From Candidatus Dojkabacteria bacterium (GTDB lineage: Bacteria; Patescibacteriota; Dojkabacteria; SC72; JAHDCA01), in assembly GCA_020630115.1 (NCBI GenBank), contig JAHDCA010000038.1, forward strand, positions 1 through 8,465: a DNA stretch of 8,465 bases, in the 5' to 3' direction. Shown here in pieces: positions 6,813-8,465 of the stretch. The notes under the pieces are model-generated. The model was not told the origin of the DNA, did no database searches, and saw only the letters and a list, made by a program, of their open reading frames with translations. A program made the translations under genes and the position numbers. Every line of letters begins with the position of its first letter. Positions within the stretch are counted from its first letter, which is position 1.

Positions 6813-6852
6813 CCAATTAAAGATATCAATTGGGATTAATATCTTTAATTGG
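6813..6852 (-). repeat. 14-base-pair inverted repeat overlapping the tRNA-Glu CCA end
   Basis: CCAATTAAAGATAT (6813-6826) and ATATCTTTAATTGG (6839-6852) are perfect inverted copies around a 12-base loop. In the minus-strand transcript the stem begins at the CCA of tRNA-Glu itself, so the unprocessed 3' end would be buried in the hairpin. There is no U run after it, so it is not a classic intrinsic terminator, though it could slow polymerase. Confidence 0.7.
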
Positions 6853-6867
6853 CACCGCTACGGGGAA
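6845..6867 (-). repeat. Proximal copy of the 23-base repeat, inside tRNA-Glu
   Basis: This copy belongs to the intact tRNA-Glu: the last part of the T arm, the acceptor strand, CCA and five trailer bases. It lies 188 bases from the identical distal copy at 6657-6679. Similarity stops on both sides (mismatches at 6844 and 6868). Confidence 0.85.
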
Positions 6868-6924
6868 TCGAACCCCGCTTTCTAGGATGAAAACCTAGTG
6901 TCCTAGCCGATAGACGATAGCGGC
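6850..6924 (-). tRNA. tRNA-Glu (anticodon UUC)
   Basis: A 75-base cloverleaf can be drawn. The acceptor GCCGCTA pairs with TAGCGGT (a G-U pair at the end). The D arm starts GTCTA and ends GGAC. The anticodon stem CTAGG/CCTAG encloses loop TTTTCAT, giving anticodon UUC. The T arm CGGGG-TTCGATT-CCCCG is perfect. The discriminator is G and CCA is encoded. Its 3' end is duplicated 188 bases downstream and its trailer forms a long hairpin. Confidence 0.96.
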
Positions 6925-6937
6925 ACAAAGTGGCATT

Positions 6938-6946
6938 ATTTTATCA
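6938..6946 (-). promoter_or_regulatory. Extended -10 box upstream of tRNA-Glu
   Basis: TGA followed by TAAAAT (6943-6938) is an extended -10 ending 13 bases before the mature tRNA 5' end, giving a leader of about seven bases. TTGGCA at 6957-6952 looks like a -35 but is only eight bases from this box, too close to work with it. Confidence 0.45.
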
Positions 6947-6971
6947 TAGATTGCCAAGAAGTTATAGATTT

Positions 6972-7208
6972 TTAAGAACTTTTTCTTCTTTTTTTCAAGA
7001 AGTCTCTTTCTTCTTCAATACTCATTCTTCTAAAAAGATTTGAGGACTTATCGAGCAGGAATCTTCTTTTACATTTACATTGGATCATCTCCTTTGTCTC
7101 TGTATACTGATCTCTTTCTTTTGATTTATCTAGAGGAGTAGTACAACCAGGACAAAGCCTTCTGTTAAGAAGTACAACTTGGAAAGGTTCAAATGCTTTT
7201 TTAATCAT
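6972..7208 (-). CDS. Small cysteine-motif (possible zinc ribbon) protein between two tRNA genes
   Basis: The 78-residue product starts MIKKAFEPFQVVLLNRRLCPGC and ends in a very basic tail, KKRRKSS. A CPGC knuckle at 19-22 and a CKC at 44-46 could together bind one zinc ion, with a polar, charged loop between. The second half, KRRFLLDKSSNLFRRM, is basic, which suggests nucleic-acid contact. I chose the ATG at 7208 because the frame can be opened further only by running into tRNA-Leu. The start lies 16 bases after that tRNA and has no Shine-Dalgarno or good -10 box, so it may be read through from the tRNA-Leu promoter. tRNA-Glu begins 47 bases downstream. I do not recognise the family; the motif spacing and cysteine pairing are suggestive only. 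Confidence 0.75.
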   Translation of the reverse strand: MIKKAFEPFQVVLLNRRLCPGCTTPLDKSKERDQYTETKEMIQCKCKRRFLLDKSSNLFRRMSIEEERDFLKKRRKSS

Positions 7209-7224
7209 AATTTCGACTTGTAAA

Positions 7225-7314
7225 TGGTGCTGAGGAGAGGAGTCGAACCTCCACACCCAAAAATTAGGTACATGGGCCTAAACCATGCGCGTCTGCCAGT
7301 TCCGCCACCTCAGC
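7225..7314 (-). tRNA. tRNA-Leu (anticodon UAG)
   Basis: A 90-base class II tRNA. The acceptor GCTGAGG/CCTCAGC is perfect, with discriminator A and encoded CCA. The D arm reads TGGCGGAACTGGCAGAC. The anticodon stem CATGG/CCATG encloses TTTAGGC (anticodon UAG, reading CUN codons). The variable arm is long, with an ACCT/GGGT stem, and the T arm is GGAGG-TTCGACT-CCTCT. It lies 28 bases after the Fic-like gene. Confidence 0.97.
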
Positions 7315-7332
7315 ATTATTAATTCTAAAAAG
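7315..7332 (-). promoter_or_regulatory. -10 box placed to start tRNA-Leu at its mature 5' end
   Basis: TAGAAT (7327-7322) ends seven bases before the first base of tRNA-Leu, so the transcript may begin at or within a base of the mature 5' end. It lies in CTTTTTAGAATTA, also present exactly before the phosphoesterase gene (4775-4763). No clear -35 is visible. Confidence 0.5.
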
Positions 7333-7342
7333 AACTTTGTTA

Positions 7343-8449
7343 TTATACATCATCTAGGCTCAAATCAAAATCCTCAATTATTATTTTATCATCTTGAGGT
7401 GCAAGAGACTCTTGAGCAAGCTCATAATAGGTGGCTCTCCCGACACCTTTAGGCTCAATATATCCCTCTTTCATTAAGTTTTTAAGATCTCGAAAAGCAG
7501 TCATGAAAGATACTCCAAGAAGCTTTCTAGCTCCATCTCTACTGATTCTCTTATTCGTCTCTAAGAATCTTAATATCTTTAGCTGTCGAGGACTTAGGAC
7601 ATCACCAAGGTTAACTTTGCGGACAACTGTCTGATCGTGAATTCTTAACAAGTCATTTTTGAGAGATATATACTGTTTTAGTGTGCTGTATAAGCAAGCT
7701 TCAATAAATGGTGTTAGTTCATTTTCGGATTTGGAAATTTTGAAGCTATTCTCTAGATCACTTCCAAGAAAGTAAAATACCTCATATAGATTGAGGTTTG
7801 CATCGGGATTATATCCTTTGAGGTATAGATTAAGTTGTAATAAAGAGATTGCAGTAAGTTGATTTCCGCAAAGCAAAGGGGACTTATCGACAAATTCAAA
7901 AAGGAAAATAAACGATTTAATTAACTCGTTATAATTTTTAGTTTCTTCAAAGAGCCAGCTCGAAGATTCTTGTGCGAACGATTCAAGCTTTAGGTTAGGA
8001 TAATGAGATTTTAATCTAAACCATGAATCGAAAAGATCTACTGGAAGTTCGGAAAGCTTTCTAAACTTACCGTATTCACCTATTGAAAGAATGTGTTGGT
8101 AAAGGAGTTTATTGAAATGTTTAACGATCTCATTAGAGTTTTTAAGCTTCTCGCCTGAGCTATGATTGTGAATTAATTCCTGTACGTTTCTAATATTGGC
8201 ATAAATAAGCAAGTTAGACTTCTTCGTCGGGATCACGTGACCATCAACAATCTTCTGCGAATTATATTCTCCAAGGTCTGTATCAATTAGCTTACTAGCA
8301 CTTCTTATAATTTCAATATTATTATCTCTTCTGAACTCTCTTTTTGTCTTTGCAGGAATCTTTATGAATTGAATTTCAGTTAAGATCTTTTCAATCCTAA
8401 CAATATACTTGAGTATAAGTGAAGTGATTTGAAAGCTTTTATGATTCAT
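7343..8449 (-). CDS. Fic-fold protein with degenerate active site and C-terminal winged helix
   Basis: Active Fic enzymes transfer AMP or related groups to proteins using HPFxDGNGR. This 368-residue protein follows the layout of Fic proteins carrying a winged helix. EIIRSASKLIDTDLG (46-60) stands where many have the inhibitory S/TxxxE(G/N) helix, with Asp for Glu. YGKFRKL (126-132) matches the usual GxYR strand. At 190-199, SPLLCGNQLT takes the place of the catalytic loop: His is Ser, Asp is Cys and the last Gly-Arg is Gln-Leu. YLKGYNP follows as in Fic proteins. Residues 285-345 (LSPRQLKILRFL... RDLKNLMKEGYI... GRATYYEL) form a convincing winged helix, and the acidic tail ends DLSLDDV. Catalysis looks lost, so a DNA-binding regulator that kept the Fic fold is my best reading. 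An in-frame TAG just upstream fixes the ATG. Confidence 0.75.
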   Translation of the reverse strand: MNHKSFQITSLILKYIVRIEKILTEIQFIKIPAKTKREFRRDNNIEIIRSASKLIDTDLGEYNSQKIVDGHVIPTKKSNLLIYANIRNVQELIHNHSSGEKLKNSNEIVKHFNKLLYQHILSIGEYGKFRKLSELPVDLFDSWFRLKSHYPNLKLESFAQESSSWLFEETKNYNELIKSFIFLFEFVDKSPLLCGNQLTAISLLQLNLYLKGYNPDANLNLYEVFYFLGSDLENSFKISKSENELTPFIEACLYSTLKQYISLKNDLLRIHDQTVVRKVNLGDVLSPRQLKILRFLETNKRISRDGARKLLGVSFMTAFRDLKNLMKEGYIEPKGVGRATYYELAQESLAPQDDKIIIEDFDLSLDDV

Positions 8450-8465
8450 TAAGAACTAAAGCTTC

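Larger units (their letters stand above)
6680..6844. other. Non-coding, hairpin-rich segment between the tRNA-Glu repeats
   Basis: These 165 bases carry no open frame of note. They hold three strong inverted repeats (6724-6767, 6770-6794, 6813-6852). It could be a mini-element or the scar of a lost island at the tRNA, an unrecognised small RNA, or a structured 5' leader of the ABC gene read through from tRNA-Glu. I compared it by eye with tmRNA, T-box and 4.5S RNA and saw no match. Confidence 0.6.

Noticed and set aside
6660..6850. Possible tmRNA or 4.5S RNA
   Set aside because: No tag reading frame ending in the usual alanine-rich residues, no TTCGA-type T loop before the distal CCA, and no SRP core motif.
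7209..7256. Upstream start for the small cysteine-motif protein
   Set aside because: It would translate the 3' end of tRNA-Leu; the ATG at 7208 avoids this.

Overview
The window is AT-rich and very compact. It carries ordinary bacterial genes (parA, parB, a type I signal peptidase, an ABC exporter, two tRNAs) beside small proteins I do not recognise. None of the nine protein starts that can be examined has a convincing Shine-Dalgarno sequence. Several genes instead have a TATAAT-type -10 box ending 5-6 bases before the start codon, so leaderless transcripts are likely. The standard genetic code fits: every intact gene ends in TAA or TAG with no in-frame TGA. Taken together this suggests a Patescibacteria/CPR-type bacterium, perhaps Saccharibacteria. 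That placement is inference; no marker gene proves it.

Left block (1-2767, minus strand, read right to left): an unrecognised membrane-anchored protein of about 300 residues, split in two frames at a run of nine T; then lepB, parA and the start of parB, which runs off the left edge. parA and parB form the usual chromosome-partition pair. lepB, 18 bases upstream of parA, has its own promoter-like box.

Middle block (2768-4758): a divergent pair of genes on the plus strand encodes a PepE-like (S51) serine peptidase homologue and an overlapping alpha/beta-hydrolase-like protein. They meet, stop codon almost to stop codon, a minus-strand YfcE/MJ0936-type metallophosphoesterase.

Right block (4800-8449, minus strand, read right to left): a Fic-fold protein with a C-terminal winged helix whose catalytic Fic motif is degenerate; tRNA-Leu(UAG); a 78-residue cysteine-motif protein; tRNA-Glu(UUC); a non-coding stretch of about 170 bases; and an ABC exporter half-transporter. 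The non-coding stretch lies between two copies of a 23-base repeat made from the 3' end of tRNA-Glu. It is full of hairpins and looks like the scar of a small element inserted at the tRNA, or a structured leader for the ABC gene.

The points most worth a second look are the tRNA-Glu repeat element, the degenerate Fic/winged-helix protein, the T9 frameshift and the consistent leaderless promoter layout.
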